From: Bacillota bacterium
GTDB taxonomy: Bacteria; Bacillota; Proteinivoracia; UBA4975
NCBI GenBank assembly: GCA_012727415.1
Contig: JAAYHI010000176.1
Location: 1 to 9,701, forward strand
Length of the DNA: 9,701 nt
Direction of reading: 5' to 3'
Position numbers and translations under genes: made by a program. The notes beneath the pieces were generated by a model, which was not told where the DNA came from, did not search any database, and saw nothing but the letters and a program-made list of their open reading frames with translations. Shown piece by piece: positions 1 to 6,260 of this stretch (position 1 is the stretch's first letter; every line of letters starts with the position of its first letter).

Positions 1-599
1 CAGAGCATGGCCTCCATGGCGGCAATGGACCTGGCTTTTGCCTCCCGGACGGCCTTTACCCCGGAAGCCATGTCTATTTCCTCCAGGGCGCGCCGGTAAA
101 GCTTTGAGAAAGCCGACTTATCCTGGGCCAAGGGACGGAGTTTCAGGCTTGCCCTTTGGATGTCATCACAGGCCCCCAATTTGACCAAGGCCAGATGAGC
201 TGCCCTTGCCAGGTCAGACCAGCTTTTTTCCCCCAGCACTTCTCTCAGCACCGCCAGAAACTGGCGGGCATGGCCCAGGGGGGGCTCCACCACCAGCATC
301 CTGAACTTATAACCTAAAGACTGCAGGATATCCCTCTGTACCTGGGCGTAATAGCCAAAGCGGCAGGGGCCGATGCCCCCTCCCATTAACAGGGTGTCTG
401 CCCCCAGCTCCAGGGCCTCGATAAAGTTACCCAGGCCCAGCTTCAGGGGATAGCAGGCAAATTCAGGTCCATGGCGGGTACCCAGGCTGATGGTCTTCCG
501 GGTTATGGGCGGGGGGATGATGACCTCATGACCCAGGTCAGCAAGCAATGAACGCAGTGGAATTGAACAATAGCCCAGGTGGGGAAAGGTTATTTTCAC
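1..599 (-). CDS. CoA enzyme activase-related protein, COG3581 type (partial, 3' end cut by window)
   Basis: The first 199 residues are visible; the rest lies left of position 1, and family members are usually well over 300 residues. The start is a GTG (599-597) sharing four bases (GTGA) with the stop of the preceding gene, so translation is probably coupled. The N-terminus ITFPHLGYCSIPL, the segment PEFACYPLKLGLGNFIEAL (about residues 45-63) and GPCRFGYY (77-84), followed by VEPP (104-107), match my memory of the 'CoA protein activase' family. That family is related to the sugar kinase/HSP70/actin superfamily and to activators of 2-hydroxyacyl-CoA dehydratases. Cys49 and Cys79 sit in the conserved blocks and could bind a metal or Fe-S cluster; that is inference. 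No substrate is known to me. It forms a pair with the COG3580-type gene upstream and appears to be the downstream member of the spoVA transcript. Confidence 0.82.
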   Translation of the reverse strand, partial: MKITFPHLGYCSIPLRSLLADLGHEVIIPPPITRKTISLGTRHGPEFACYPLKLGLGNFIEALELGADTLLMGGGIGPCRFGYYAQVQRDILQSLGYKFRMLVVEPPLGHARQFLAVLREVLGEKSWSDLARAAHLALVKLGACDDIQRASLKLRPLAQDKSAFSKLYRRALEEIDMASGVKAVREAKARSIAAMEAML

Positions 600-1510
600 G
601 TCCTGTCCCTCCAGTTGAGCATATCGACAAAGGCCTCCACCCGGGTGGCCAGGCCAACGCCGGACGAATGCTCATCCAAAATTATCGACATCAGTGGAAT
701 TGAGGACTCCGCAAATCTGCGGCTGATGATTTCTGTGATCAGGGAATCGGGCCCGCAGCCAAAAGAGGCCACCAGGATTACTCCATCTACAGCCCGGGAG
801 TGGAGACAATAGAAGGCTGCCCCCACTACTTCCCGGCCGTAGCTCCAAAACAGGTCCTTGGACAAGCCCACTGCCCCCTGGTCAATTTGCCCGGGGGTGA
901 AAGTGTCCACCGTCACCGGCTCCACCCCCAACTGAGACAGCTTTTTCAGAATGCCAAAGTTGAGGTATTCATCAAAGACATTATAGGCGTGGCCCAGGAC
1001 AGCCACCCGCTTTCCCCGGGGTGGCCGGTCGAGGGATGCTGCCAGTTGCCGGCGCTGCTGCTTCTCCGCCGCAGCAGCCCCCTGCAAAGCTTCCCAAAGC
1101 TTAGTCCTCTTTTTCCCCAAGGGCTTCAGGCTCCTCTCCACTTCCCGCAACTGGCGGTGCCGGCTCCAGGCGGCATTAATTGCCGGGGCTATCAGGGGGA
1201 TTTTGCCCACCCCGGCCCGCACCATGTCCGGCAGGCCGAGAAATTTGGGACAGATATAGCGCTTCTTTTCCAGACTGATTACCCTGGGAACAAAGAGAGC
1301 ATCCACATCCGCCAGCAGTGACTGGACATGGCCCATAAAGACCTTTACCGGCAGACACACCTCATCGTCGCACAGGGCCAGCCCCTGCTCCAGCTTTTTA
1401 TTATTGGTGGCAGAGCTGATTATTATCTCAGCTGTTTTCTCTTGGGCCAGGTACTCCAGAGAGGGGCGAAAATTATAATACAGCAAAGCTCGGGGCACGC
1501 CGATACGCAA
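596..1510 (-). CDS. CoA enzyme activase-related protein, COG3580/DUF2229 type
   Basis: A 304-residue protein. The N-terminal GVPRALLYY (residues 4-12), the Cys47/Cys52 block ending CLPVKVF, and RYICPKFLGLPDM with Cys87 are hallmarks of the DUF2229 'CoA enzyme activase uncharacterised domain'. LGHAYNVFD (172-180), SFGCGPDS (249-256, Cys252) and LDEHSSGVG (279-287) are the C-terminal motifs of the same group. Family members resemble parts of large 2-hydroxyacyl-CoA dehydratase activases, but neither the BadF/HgdC-type ATPase domain nor dehydratase subunits are present in this window. The four cysteines suggest Fe-S or metal binding (inference). The start is TTG, chosen because an AGGAGG ribosome site (1523-1518) lies 7 bases upstream and an ATG with equal support is absent. 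Only 15 bases separate it from the spoVAF stop, so it is very likely cotranscribed with the spoVA genes. The exact biochemical role is unknown. Confidence 0.85.
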   Translation of the reverse strand: MRIGVPRALLYYNFRPSLEYLAQEKTAEIIISSATNNKKLEQGLALCDDEVCLPVKVFMGHVQSLLADVDALFVPRVISLEKKRYICPKFLGLPDMVRAGVGKIPLIAPAINAAWSRHRQLREVERSLKPLGKKRTKLWEALQGAAAAEKQQRRQLAASLDRPPRGKRVAVLGHAYNVFDEYLNFGILKKLSQLGVEPVTVDTFTPGQIDQGAVGLSKDLFWSYGREVVGAAFYCLHSRAVDGVILVASFGCGPDSLITEIISRRFAESSIPLMSIILDEHSSGVGLATRVEAFVDMLNWRDRT

Positions 1511-1525
1511 GGTGACTCCTCCTGT

Positions 1526-2980
1526 CTACATACGTCCCTCATCCCGCGGCTTGACTACGCTGGGGCGGGATCTGCTGACGGGGACAGGCTTTCGCACAAT
1601 AACTGCTATCAGTGCTTGAAGATTGAGGGGCACTAAGGGCCACAAATAGGGGACGCCGAAGGATCTGGTGGCAGCAGCAAGCACTATAAAGAACAACAAG
1701 CCGCCGATGACACCGGGGAACTGAAAGGCAGCAGCCAGCCCCAGTAACAGCAGGCGAAAGAGTTTAAGGCTCTGGGCCAGTTCCATGCTGGGGGTGGCAT
1801 AACTGCCAATAGCAGCTGCCGACATGTAGAGAATTACTTCCGGCACAAGAAGGCCGACGCTCATTGCCACATCGCCGATTAAAAAGGCGGCAATGATGCC
1901 CAGGGCGGTAGCCAGAGGGGAGGGAGTATGAATTGTCGCCATCCGGATAATATCTATTCCAATTTCGGCGATGAAAAACTGGGCGTACAGAGGTATATGG
2001 CCCACTTCTTTAGCACCAATAAAAGCAAGGGATTGGGGCAGTATTTCCGGCTGGTAGGCTATTGCCAGCCACAGAGGAGTGGCCAGCAGCGACATCAGCA
2101 CCGCCAGCGAGCGAACCCAGCGGATATAAGTGCCCACCAATGGGCTTTGACGATACTCCTCAGCATGCTGCAAGTGATGAAAGAAGGTGGCGGGGGCAAT
2201 CATGACGCTGGGGGATGTGTCGACAATAATCACCACATGACCTTCAAAAATGTGGACTGCCGCCACGTCGGGCCTCTCGGTGTAGCGGACAGCGGGAAAA
2301 GGATTAAAGCCTGTGGCGGCAATAAACTCTTCCAAAGCCTTCTCTGCCATCGGCAGCCCATCCACATCTACTTTGTCGATTCTCCCCCGCACCGTCTCCA
2401 CCAATTCCGGATTGGCAACATCCTTTAGATAGACCAGGGCAACATCGGATTTAGAGCGCCTGCCCACAGTGAGATGCTCAATGCGCAGGCGGGGATCCCT
2501 GATTCGCCGCCGGATGAGAGCGGTATTAAAAATCAGGGTTTCGACAAAACCGTCCCGGGAGCCCCGGGTTACCCTTTCCACATCCGGTTCCTGGGGAGAG
2601 CGGGCAGGATATTCGCGGGCATCAATTTCAATTCCCTTTTTCTCGCCCTCAATGAGCAGCACCAATGCCCCCGAGAGGATGCTGGTACTGGCAGCATCCA
2701 GGGATTCTATTTCACTGACTTCTATGTAGGGCAGATGCCGGTCCAGCAGTTTCGCCAGGACATTGACTGCAATCTCCTCCCGCTGCACCCGGAGCAGGGA
2801 CTGCATTATCCAGACCAGGACATCGTCCTTGGCAAAGCCGTCAACAAAAAAGAGAGCAACCCCTTTGCCCCCCACTTTAAACTCCCGAACCAGAACATCA
2901 AAGCTTTCGCCTATCCCCAGCTCTTTTTTCAAGTACTCCACATTCTGTTTCAGATCAGATGCAATTTTCTTTTCTTCCAC
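1526..2980 (-). CDS. spoVAF: Stage V sporulation protein AF (GerA-family membrane protein)
   Basis: A 484-residue member of the GerA A-subunit family. A soluble N-terminal region covers roughly residues 1-285, including ETLIFNTALIRRRIRDPRL (147-165), typical of this family. A membrane region follows, with hydrophobic stretches at about 290-309, 327-346, 354-372, 376-394, 406-425, 426-437 and 445-462, and a short basic tail. Family knowledge: in Bacillus, SpoVAF sits in the spore inner membrane and helps nutrient germination together with a partner protein; it is not needed for dipicolinic acid uptake. Its place as last spoVA gene, and the SPLATALG and GDVAMSVGLLVPE blocks (353-360, 369-380), favour SpoVAF over a GerAA/GerKA receptor subunit, which would be followed by B and C subunits. 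The start is GTG with a GGGGGA site 5 bases upstream. The gap to the preceding gene is 12 bases. Confidence 0.93.
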   Translation of the reverse strand: MEEKKIASDLKQNVEYLKKELGIGESFDVLVREFKVGGKGVALFFVDGFAKDDVLVWIMQSLLRVQREEIAVNVLAKLLDRHLPYIEVSEIESLDAASTSILSGALVLLIEGEKKGIEIDAREYPARSPQEPDVERVTRGSRDGFVETLIFNTALIRRRIRDPRLRIEHLTVGRRSKSDVALVYLKDVANPELVETVRGRIDKVDVDGLPMAEKALEEFIAATGFNPFPAVRYTERPDVAAVHIFEGHVVIIVDTSPSVMIAPATFFHHLQHAEEYRQSPLVGTYIRWVRSLAVLMSLLATPLWLAIAYQPEILPQSLAFIGAKEVGHIPLYAQFFIAEIGIDIIRMATIHTPSPLATALGIIAAFLIGDVAMSVGLLVPEVILYMSAAAIGSYATPSMELAQSLKLFRLLLLGLAAAFQFPGVIGGLLFFIVLAAATRSFGVPYLWPLVPLNLQALIAVIVRKPVPVSRSRPSVVKPRDEGRM

Positions 2981-2992
2981 TGCTATCCCCCA

Positions 2993-3385
2993 TCAGCTGA
3001 ACGCCTTGAACAAGGCAAACAGCGCTGCCAGCAAGGCATACTTGGCAAATGTTCCCGCCATTGGGTTTTCCAATTCACTCCAGGGGAGAATTTGATTCCA
3101 CCAGCCTGCTTCTCCCATGGGCCTTCGGACTGTCAACCTGGCGACAGCATAGCAGACAAAGGGGCCCGCCAGGGCCGCCAGCAAAGTGACGAGGGAACCT
3201 TCCGCCAGTTCAATGTGAGTAAACAAGCCGCCCATGGTATACGCCACCAGGTCAGTCTTCCACACTAACAGCAACAGCAAGGTGGACGCCCAGGCTACCC
3301 CCGCTGCCGCCAAACTCCAGCGCCAATTCTTAGGTCCCAAAAAAAACAGGGACAATAATATACCAATGACATCCAGCCTCAACAT
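2993..3385 (-). CDS. Small membrane protein of unknown function inside the spoVA operon
   Basis: I do not recognise this 130-residue protein. It shows four hydrophobic stretches that look like membrane helices: about residues 3-17, 24-42, 63-84 and 112-129. Between helices 3 and 4 lies a more polar, tryptophan-rich segment (RRPMGEAGWWNQILPWSELE, about 87-106). The chosen start is the ATG at 3385-3383, four bases after the spoVAE stop, with AAGGG 8 bases upstream; a longer reading from 3430 would overlap spoVAE by 41 bases and has no supporting ribosome site that I see. The stop is 12 bases before spoVAF. The tight packing implies cotranscription and a role in the spore inner membrane with the SpoVA channel. 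B. subtilis has SpoVAEA between SpoVAEB and SpoVAF, but that is a larger soluble protein, and this one does not resemble it. It also does not look like SpoVAB to me. Confidence 0.8.
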   Translation of the reverse strand: MLRLDVIGILLSLFFLGPKNWRWSLAAAGVAWASTLLLLLVWKTDLVAYTMGGLFTHIELAEGSLVTLLAALAGPFVCYAVARLTVRRPMGEAGWWNQILPWSELENPMAGTFAKYALLAALFALFKAFS

Positions 3386-3389
3386 GGCA

Positions 3390-3743
3390 TTATCCCTTGG
3401 GATTAAAGAGCAGGGCAAAGAGGAAGCCAAAGATAATAGAAGCGGTAACGCCGGTGCTGGTCAGCTCAAAAGTACCCGTCAGAATGCCAATTACCCCGGA
3501 ACAGGCTGCTTCGGCCATGGCCCCCTTGGCCAGGGAGTTGCCGAAACTGGAAATTGGCAAAGTTGCCCCGGCTCCTGCAAATTTAATCAGGGGGTCGTAT
3601 AATCCCAAGCCCCCCAATATTCCTCCTGCCACGACAAGGATTACCAGCACATGGGCGGGGGTGAGGGGGGTGAGGTCAAAGAGCAACTGAGCAATAAGGC
3701 AGATTGTGCCCCCCACAAGAAATGCAGTCAAGTAGGTTCCCAC
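3390..3743 (-). CDS. spoVAE: Stage V sporulation protein AE (SpoVAEb-type membrane protein)
   Basis: A 117-residue, very hydrophobic protein, the usual length for SpoVAEb. Helices lie at about residues 5-23, 30-48, 60-90 (broken by GAGATLPISSFGNSLAKGA, about 57-75) and 96-113. The AFLVGGTIC start and the GAGA-x-LP-x-S-x-FGNS block mirror the same positions in SpoVAC in this operon, as expected because the two are paralogues. Family knowledge: together with SpoVAC and SpoVAD it forms the conserved core that moves Ca-dipicolinate into the developing spore, and out again at germination. The start is GTG with AAGGAGG about 8 bases upstream; 13 bases separate it from the spoVAD stop. The distinct SpoVAEa protein of Bacillus is absent. 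Confidence 0.95.
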   Translation of the reverse strand: MGTYLTAFLVGGTICLIAQLLFDLTPLTPAHVLVILVVAGGILGGLGLYDPLIKFAGAGATLPISSFGNSLAKGAMAEAACSGVIGILTGTFELTSTGVTASIIFGFLFALLFNPKG

Positions 3744-3756
3744 TTATATCCCCTCC

Positions 3757-4749
3757 TTAAAATTCAATGGAGATGGCATGGGCAATGGCAGGGATATTTT
3801 CCCCCTGCTGACAGGAGGTTGGGCTGTGCATTGCCCCCGTCGCCACCACTAAAATTCGCTTGTAGTTCTGACTAAAGAGCATACCCAAGGTCACTATTGC
3901 CGAGCAGGCACAGCCGCTGCCGCCTGCGTTGTCTATCTGCCCCTTGCTGTACACCAGCTCACCGCAATCCCTGTAATTGCGGCTGAGGTCACAGCCCTGA
4001 CGCTGAGCCAGCTCCATGACGATTTCCCGGCCAACTTTTCCTAAATCCCCGGTGACAATTAAATCATAATCATCGGGTTTGCGCCCGGTATCCTCCATGT
4101 GGGTAAAGATGGTATCTGCCGCCGCAGGAGCCATGGCTGCCCCCATGTTAAGGGGGTCCTTAATCCCCAAGTCCATAACCCTGCCCATGGTGGCCAGCTC
4201 CAGGCGGGGACCCTGGCCGCGGGCGGCAATGACAGCGGCTCCTGCCCCGGTAACAGTATGCTGGGACCAGGGGGGCATCTGGGCGCCGTACTCAGTGGGA
4301 TACCTGTACTGGCGCTCGGCTGTGTTGTTGTGGCTGGAAGTTGCCGCGACAACAACTTCAGCGGCGCCGCTGTCCACCAGGACGCCAGCCAGCAGTATTC
4401 CCTGGGCAAAACTGGAGCAGGCCCCGTAAATCCCGAGGAAAGGCGCGCCAATGTTCAAAGCGCTGAATCCCGAGGAAATAATCTGGTTTAAAAGATCTCC
4501 GGCAATAAAGCAATCGACATTGCTCCGGGAGAGGCTGGCCTTTTCCAGGGCCATTTCAATAGCGCTTATCATCATTTGGCGTTCGGCAGCCTCGAAGCTC
4601 TTTGCCCCCATAGTCAGATCAGGATAGATTTTGTCCAGGTACGAACCGGCAGGTCCCTGGCCTTCCTTGGGACCGCCGACGGTGCTATACCCGAGAAATA
4701 CGGGCTTTGTAGCATAGACAATTGTCTGTTTGCCCCTCCTTACCGTCAC
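3757..4749 (-). CDS. spoVAD: Stage V sporulation protein AD (dipicolinate-binding, thiolase fold)
   Basis: A 330-residue soluble protein with thiolase/ketoacyl-synthase fold signatures: GIYGACSSFAQG (106-117, Cys111 at the nucleophile-like position), DLIVTGDLGKVG (229-240) and GGSGCACSA (276-284), plus a leading VYATKPVFLGYSTVGGPKEG typical of SpoVAD. Known role: it lies on the outer face of the spore inner membrane, binds dipicolinic acid or its Ca chelate directly, and is required for its uptake during sporulation; it is not a metabolic thiolase. Length is close to the family norm. The start is GTG, 12 bases after the spoVAC stop, with AGGAGGGG placed about 8 bases upstream of it. It stands between spoVAC and spoVAE as in nearly all spore formers. 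Confidence 0.97.
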   Translation of the reverse strand: MTVRRGKQTIVYATKPVFLGYSTVGGPKEGQGPAGSYLDKIYPDLTMGAKSFEAAERQMMISAIEMALEKASLSRSNVDCFIAGDLLNQIISSGFSALNIGAPFLGIYGACSSFAQGILLAGVLVDSGAAEVVVAATSSHNNTAERQYRYPTEYGAQMPPWSQHTVTGAGAAVIAARGQGPRLELATMGRVMDLGIKDPLNMGAAMAPAAADTIFTHMEDTGRKPDDYDLIVTGDLGKVGREIVMELAQRQGCDLSRNYRDCGELVYSKGQIDNAGGSGCACSAIVTLGMLFSQNYKRILVVATGAMHSPTSCQQGENIPAIAHAISIEF

Positions 4750-4761
4750 GGGCTTCCCCTC

Positions 4762-5241
4762 CTATAACAATGCAGAGATTAATCCCACCACAAAGGCCGT
4801 TACTACCCCGAAGGCAATTACAGAACCAGCTAAGATGAACATTTTGCTGCCAACTCCAAGGACAAAGCCCTCCCGCTTAAACTCCAAAGCGGCACTGACC
4901 ACCGAGTTGGCAAATCCCGTTACCGGCACTGCTGTACCTGCCCCACCGTGGCGGGCAATCTTGTCATAGACCCCCAGGGCAGTGAGAAGTCCGCTGATGA
5001 AAATTACTGTGGCAACAGTGGGATCCCCCGCCTTGTCGGGAGGAAAGTTAAAGAACTTAATATAGAAATTCTGTATGAGCTGGCCCAAGGTGCAAATGCT
5101 CCCGCCCACCAAAAACGCCATCACGAGGTTTTTTGCCAGCCTGGGCTTGGGGACCTTGTCCTTTACCAATTCCTGATAAGCCTTAGGGTCTTTGAGCACG
5201 TCTTTCACAATTTTCACCTCGGCAATAGTTTTAACTGGCAT
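4762..5241 (-). CDS. spoVAC: Stage V sporulation protein AC
   Basis: Membrane protein with an N-terminal cytosolic segment followed by LAKNLVMAFLVGGSICTLGQ and the family block GGAGTAVPVTGFANSVVSA, then a hydrophobic C-terminus. Family knowledge: SpoVAC forms a mechanosensitive channel in the spore inner membrane and takes part in dipicolinate movement. The start is uncertain. The ATG at 5241 gives 159 residues but has only GGGG directly against it. A TTG at 5256 (164 residues) has GGGGGA only about 1 base upstream. A GTG at 5208 gives 148 residues, closest to the roughly 150 of B. subtilis SpoVAC, with GAGGTG six bases upstream. I list the ATG as a compromise; the 5208 GTG is a serious alternative. 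The gene follows the dodecin-like gene with a hairpin between them and is the first of the spoVA genes proper. Confidence 0.92.
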   Translation of the reverse strand: MPVKTIAEVKIVKDVLKDPKAYQELVKDKVPKPRLAKNLVMAFLVGGSICTLGQLIQNFYIKFFNFPPDKAGDPTVATVIFISGLLTALGVYDKIARHGGAGTAVPVTGFANSVVSAALEFKREGFVLGVGSKMFILAGSVIAFGVVTAFVVGLISALL

Positions 5242-5257
5242 CCCCGAAATATACAAA

Positions 5258-5274
5258 TCCCCCGCAGAGGGGGA
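5258..5274 (-). promoter_or_regulatory. Hairpin between the dodecin-like gene and spoVAC
   Basis: The transcript would read UCCCCC-UCUGC-GGGGGA, a six-pair GC-rich stem with a five-base loop. It begins 7 bases after the dodecin stop codon and ends just before the candidate TTG start of spoVAC. The 3' arm GGGGGA is the only ribosome-site-like sequence near that TTG, so the fold could hide it. The following bases (UUUGUAUAUUUC) are U-rich but not a clean U-run, so it could also be a leaky terminator, or protect the 5' end of the spoVA message. Function is inference; the inverted repeat is seen directly. Confidence 0.5.
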
Positions 5275-5280
5275 AATGCT

Positions 5281-5484
5281 TTAATCTTGCACTTCAAAAG
5301 CGGCCTTTACATTTGCCTTCCAGCCCACCACACGCCCGTCTTTTACCTTGGCAGTCATGTTAAGCAGCTCAACGCCAGTAATGCCGTCTACCGTCTTGGC
5401 TGCCCGCTGTACGGCATCCTCCACTGCCCCTTGCCATCCGGAGCTGGATTCGCCGACTAATTCGATTACTTTATACACAGACAT
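5281..5484 (-). CDS. Dodecin-like small protein
   Basis: A 67-residue protein. YKVIELVGESSSGWQGAVED (4-23) followed by AVQRAAKT (24-31) and a two-strand C-terminus (44-65) match the dodecin family, whose members are 65-75 residues and assemble into hollow dodecamers that bind flavins, and in some cases calcium or CoA. At the position of the flavin-stacking tryptophan of halobacterial dodecin (W36 in 'LRWFEV') this protein has Gly37 (ITGVEL), so classic stacked-flavin binding is doubtful; the cargo is unknown. The ATG start has GAGGAGG 7 bases upstream. It lies after the sigF terminator and a sigma-F-like promoter, and ahead of spoVAC, so it is probably the first gene of the forespore spoVA transcript. 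A dodecin here is not the usual arrangement in spore formers that I know. Confidence 0.88.
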   Translation of the reverse strand: MSVYKVIELVGESSSGWQGAVEDAVQRAAKTVDGITGVELLNMTAKVKDGRVVGWKANVKAAFEVQD

Positions 5485-5514
5485 AACATTACCTCCTCAT
5501 ATTCTCTGTGTATA

Positions 5515-5543
5515 GATTTCCCCCCAGGAGATGAAATTTATCC
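5515..5543 (-). promoter_or_regulatory. Predicted sigma-F/sigma-G-type promoter for dodecin-spoVA
   Basis: On the minus strand GGATA (5543-5539) lies 15 bases from GGGGAAATC (5523-5515). The -10 matches the sigma-F pattern GGNRANAHT at 8 of 9 positions and the -35 is close to the GYWTA/GHATR shared by sigma-F and sigma-G. No good CATNNTA sigma-G -10 is seen at the right distance. A start would fall near 5508, leaving a leader with the dodecin ribosome site. Because the preceding operon ends at the terminator directly upstream, a promoter is needed here, and forespore control agrees with spoVA biology. Prediction from pattern only. Confidence 0.5.
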
Positions 5544-5579
5544 AAAAAAAAAGACAGCCCGGAACTAACCCATGGCTGT
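5544..5579 (-). terminator. Rho-independent terminator overlapping the end of sigF
   Basis: The arms ACAGCC (5579-5574) and GGCTGT (5559-5554) form a six-pair stem, with a further GG/CC pairing possible inside the loop, then C and nine T residues (5552-5544). The 5' arm lies inside the last codons of sigF and the stop codon is in the loop. It would end spoIIA transcription and separate it from the dodecin-spoVA operon. Confidence 0.75.
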
Positions 5580-6260
5580 TCTCAACTTATTCAGCACTTC
5601 CCGCTCAATCTTGGATACATGCCCCTGAGATATTCCCAGCTTTGCCGCCACCTCTTGCTGGGACATATCCTGAAAAAACCGCATAGTAATTACCTGCCGC
5701 TCCCGCAGTTCCAAGCGGCCAATTACTTCTTTCAGCGCTATCCGCATTTCATCCATATGCTGGGGGGCATCCGCTTCGCATATATCTGCCAGCGGGGCCA
5801 GGGCAGTTTCAGCGGCAGCCACTTCTTCAATGCTGAGCTGCAGCTGAGCAGCCACTTCGCCGATGCTGGGTTCCCGGCCCAGTTGCTGCTCCAGATTGCG
5901 GCGGCATTCTTTTACCAGTCGGGATATGCGCACCAAATCCCTGTTAACCTTGACGGGCTTATTGTCCCGCAGGTACATGCGGATTTCGCCAAGGATCCTG
6001 GGGACAGCATAGGTGGAAAAGGAGGTGTCTTTGGAGAGATCAAAGTTATCCACTGCTTTTAGCAGGCCAATACAGCCCACCTGGAACAGATCTTCCATGG
6101 CATCTGCTCCCGTAAACCTGGCAGCCACCTTTTTCACCAGGAACATATTATGGCGCACCAGCAAATCCCTGGCTTCGAGATCACCGGCCTGAGCCCTGGC
6201 CAGGTACTCCCGGACAATTTTCTGCTCTAAAGGAGGCAGGGCGCCATTAATTCCTTTCAT
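5565..6260 (-). CDS. sigF: RNA polymerase forespore sigma factor sigma-F
   Basis: A 231-residue sigma-70 family protein. Region 2 (about 57-100) contains DLFQVGCIGLLKAVDNFDL and the -10-reading stretch FSTYAVPRILGEI; region 3 is about 105-160; region 4 (about 178-228) has the ELRERQVITMRFF motif and the helix-turn-helix QQEVAAKLGISQGHVSKIE. Location directly after spoIIAA-spoIIAB identifies it as sigma-F rather than sigma-G. It directs early forespore transcription and is held by SpoIIAB until SpoIIAA releases it. The ATG start overlaps the spoIIAB end by 14 bases; a GGAGG lies only two bases before it, closer than ideal, so coupling to spoIIAB translation probably helps. Length is somewhat below B. 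subtilis sigma-F (255), mostly from shorter termini and linker. Confidence 0.97.
   Translation of the reverse strand: MKGINGALPPLEQKIVREYLARAQAGDLEARDLLVRHNMFLVKKVAARFTGADAMEDLFQVGCIGLLKAVDNFDLSKDTSFSTYAVPRILGEIRMYLRDNKPVKVNRDLVRISRLVKECRRNLEQQLGREPSIGEVAAQLQLSIEEVAAAETALAPLADICEADAPQHMDEMRIALKEVIGRLELRERQVITMRFFQDMSQQEVAAKLGISQGHVSKIEREVLNKLRTAMG

Noticed and set aside
1526..2980. Germinant receptor A subunit (GerAA/GerKA) instead of SpoVAF
   Set aside because: No B or C subunit genes follow, and the gene closes a spoVA operon.
2474..3268. 264-codon plus-strand frame opposite spoVAF and the membrane gene
   Set aside because: Antisense shadow crossing two real genes; no motif and no ribosome site of note.
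3386..3430. Longer reading of the unknown membrane protein starting at 3430
   Set aside because: It overlaps the end of spoVAE, and the ATG at 3385 has a suitable ribosome site and spacing.
3757..4749. SpoVAD read as a metabolic thiolase or ketoacyl synthase acting with the activase-related genes
   Set aside because: The N-terminus, length and placement between spoVAC and spoVAE are those of SpoVAD, which binds dipicolinate; no other fatty-acid or CoA pathway gene is adjacent.
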